Below, in pieces: positions 5,814 through 6,764 of a stretch of 6,764 nucleotides of DNA. Position 1 is the stretch's first letter, and each line of letters begins with the position of its first letter. The notes under the pieces were generated by a model that was not told the origin of the DNA, made no database searches, and was given only the letters and a program-made list of their open reading frames with translations. Source of the stretch: DATEPR01 sp036503065 (GTDB lineage: Bacteria > Actinomycetota > Actinomycetes > Mycobacteriales > Pseudonocardiaceae); assembly GCA_036503065.1 (NCBI GenBank), contig DASXXM010000291.1, positions 1 through 6,764 on the forward strand, read 5' to 3'. Both the position numbers and the translations under genes were made by a program.

Positions 5814-6301
5814 CCGCCGCCGGCTAGATCCGGAACGAACCTCTCAACAGGACCGACCGCCTCGGCGTGTACCGGCAGGTGCAAGAACGGTATGACCGAG
5901 GTGGCGGTGCCCGAGATCCGCACCGACGCCGCCGTCGCGCTGCGGTCGGCGTTCACGCTGGCGCCGGTCAGCGGCCCGGAGTCGAGTTGGGTGAGCATCT
6001 GCTGTGCGCTGGCGCTGCCCGCGGCCGCGGTTCCGTCCTGGGCTCGCGCGGCGGCGAGCCCTTGGGAGGCGGCGGCTTGGGCGATGTGTGTGGCGTGCGA
6101 CCACAATGCGAACTGGATGATCGCCAGCAGCATGAACAACAGCAGCGGCGTCGCGATCACCAATTCCACGCCGACCGAGCCACGATCGCCCCGCAGCATC
6201 TGTTGAACTCGCCTCACTCCACCGGTGCGTCGGTCGCCCTGCTGTCCTGGCAGAGGGCGTCGTCGACGCGGTGGCTGTGCGCGGGGCTTGCTGCCGGCCA
6301 T
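5810..6301 (-). CDS. tadE: TadE-like pseudopilin (first copy)
   Basis: A 163-residue protein. The ATG at 6301 lies 4 nt after the stop of the pilin-like gene, with no good ribosome site of its own, so coupled translation is likely. An internal ATG (residue 35) would leave a 7-residue leader and is an alternative start. The motif RGDRGSVGVELVIATPLLLFMLLAIIQFAL (about 37-66) has the TadE signature: Gly41 as cleavage site, Glu46 at +5, then the TadE Pro-containing hydrophobic helix. The helix is followed by HATHIAQAAASQGLAAARAQDG, also typical of the family. The outer part (about 95-150) is Ser/Ala/Thr-rich with no cysteine. Role: minor pilin or assembly factor at the inner membrane. Confidence 0.88.
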   Translation of the reverse strand: MAGSKPRAQPPRRRRPLPGQQGDRRTGGVRRVQQMLRGDRGSVGVELVIATPLLLFMLLAIIQFALWSHATHIAQAAASQGLAAARAQDGTAAAGSASAQQMLTQLDSGPLTGASVNADRSATAASVRISGTATSVIPFLHLPVHAEAVGPVERFVPDLAGGG

Positions 6302-6305
6302 CGCG

Positions 6306-6494
6306 TTAGAGGTTGATGCCGTTGGCCTTGGCGGTGACCTTCGCGACGATGATCGCGATGATCGCCAAAGCGGCCACGACCAGCAGCGCGGTCACCAGGA
6401 CCGTCTCGGTCGAGTACCCGGCGTCGGGCTCCCGGCGCACCAGCTCCCACCGCGCCTTGAGTACCGTCCACACTGCCATCCAGTAGTGGTGCAT
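6306..6494 (-). CDS. Flp-pilin-like small membrane peptide
   Basis: A 62-residue product with a strong AGGAGGAG ribosome site 6 nt upstream. A basic leader (about 1-22, LKARWELVRREPD) precedes AGYSTETVLVTALLVVAALAIIAIIVAKVTAKANGI. The single hydrophobic helix spans about 31-51, and only a short tail follows. Size, topology and position between TadC and TadE match the Flp major pilin slot of Tad loci. One oddity: measured from Gly26, the glutamate is at +4 (Glu30) rather than the usual +5, and no Tyr follows it. Cleavage after Ala25 would restore +5. High expression relative to its neighbours is plausible from the strong ribosome site. It is the likely pilus subunit, but assignment rests on pattern and context. 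Confidence 0.75.
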   Translation of the reverse strand: MHHYWMAVWTVLKARWELVRREPDAGYSTETVLVTALLVVAALAIIAIIVAKVTAKANGINL

Positions 6495-6500
6495 TCCGTT

Positions 6501-6508
6501 CTCCTCCT
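6501..6508 (-). promoter_or_regulatory. Strong ribosome binding site for the pilin-like gene
   Basis: AGGAGGAG on the minus strand lies 6 nt before the ATG at 6494. It is the best Shine-Dalgarno match in the cluster, consistent with a major structural subunit needing more protein than the genes around it. Confidence 0.75.
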
Positions 6509-6545
6509 GTGTTTCTTCCCTCCGTGCCCCGAACTCACCGATCCG

Positions 6546-6764
6546 TCAGAGTCCGGCCAGGACTTGGGTGAGTGCCGGGTAGGCGATGAACGCCAAGAAG
6601 CCGAGGAACAGCAGCATCACTGGCAGCGACATGCGTTCGGTGGCGGCGGTGGCGTTGCCTTCGGCGTCGGTGATCTGGTGGGTGCGCAGCGCCCCGGCCT
6701 TGGCCGCCAGGCTCGCGCGGACCTTGGCGCCCTCGGTGCCGGCCAGGCTGACCGAGGCGGCCAG
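6546..6764 (-). CDS. tadC: TadC-like type II secretion F-domain protein, C-terminal end only
   Basis: The frame is open from the right edge to TGA at 6548-6546, giving the last 72 residues; the N-terminal part is outside the window. The sequence has the features of the C-terminus of Tad platform proteins: an amphipathic segment (GAKVRASLAAKAGALRTHQI), then TERMSLPVMLLFLGFLAFIAYPALTQVL, where the ERMSLP...LLFLGF...YPAL pattern forms the last membrane helix. TadB and TadC form the inner-membrane base that the TadA ATPase drives during pilus assembly. It is assigned as TadC rather than TadB because it directly precedes the pilin gene, the usual order. 51 nt separate it from the pilin-like start, with no terminator seen. 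Confidence 0.82.
   Translation of the reverse strand: MAASVSLAGTEGAKVRASLAAKAGALRTHQITDAEGNATAATERMSLPVMLLFLGFLAFIAYPALTQVLAGL

Noticed and set aside
1..6764. tRNA, rRNA or insertion-sequence genes
   Set aside because: No cloverleaf-like segments, rRNA signatures, transposase motifs or terminal inverted repeats were seen by eye.

Overview
This is a very GC-rich window with pervasive G/C third codon positions and several GTG starts. It is typical of an actinomycete chromosome. The gene content (an actinobacterial-style Tad pilus cluster ending in a LysM/SARP-type regulator) fits filamentous or pseudonocardial actinomycetes, but the genus cannot be fixed from this sequence.

Layout. From 1 to 476 there is no securely identified gene. 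It holds a perfect 20-bp sequence repeated with a 24-bp period, a short palindrome, a hairpin, and an open minus-strand reading frame (256 to beyond the left edge) that I cannot identify. A plus-strand HxlR-type winged-helix regulator follows (477-944). It is noticeably less GC-rich than the rest and converges on the main cluster.

The rest of the window (1016-6764) is one minus-strand gene train, read from right to left: the C-terminal end of a TadC-like inner-membrane platform protein, a 62-residue Flp-pilin-like peptide, two TadE-like pseudopilins, a TadG-like protein, a 141-residue coiled-coil protein with a possible helix-turn-helix, and a 1050-residue LysM/SARP-BTAD membrane protein. Gene contacts are very tight: a 4-nt gap, then two GTGA stop/start overlaps, then an ATGA contact with an alternative start. 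This implies one polycistronic message with translational coupling. A 128-nt gap with two hairpins separates the last gene.

How they may work together. TadC with genes off the right edge (expected TadA ATPase and TadB) would drive assembly of the small Flp-like pilin, with TadE/TadG-like proteins as minor pilins or assembly factors. The terminal gene looks like a one-protein transmembrane sensor-regulator: an extracytoplasmic LysM domain and Pro/Thr-rich stalk, one membrane pass, and a cytoplasmic SARP-type DNA-binding plus BTAD module. With the small coiled-coil/HTH candidate next to it, it could link cell-wall status to expression of the pilus cluster. That functional link is inference. The domain architecture is what the sequence shows.
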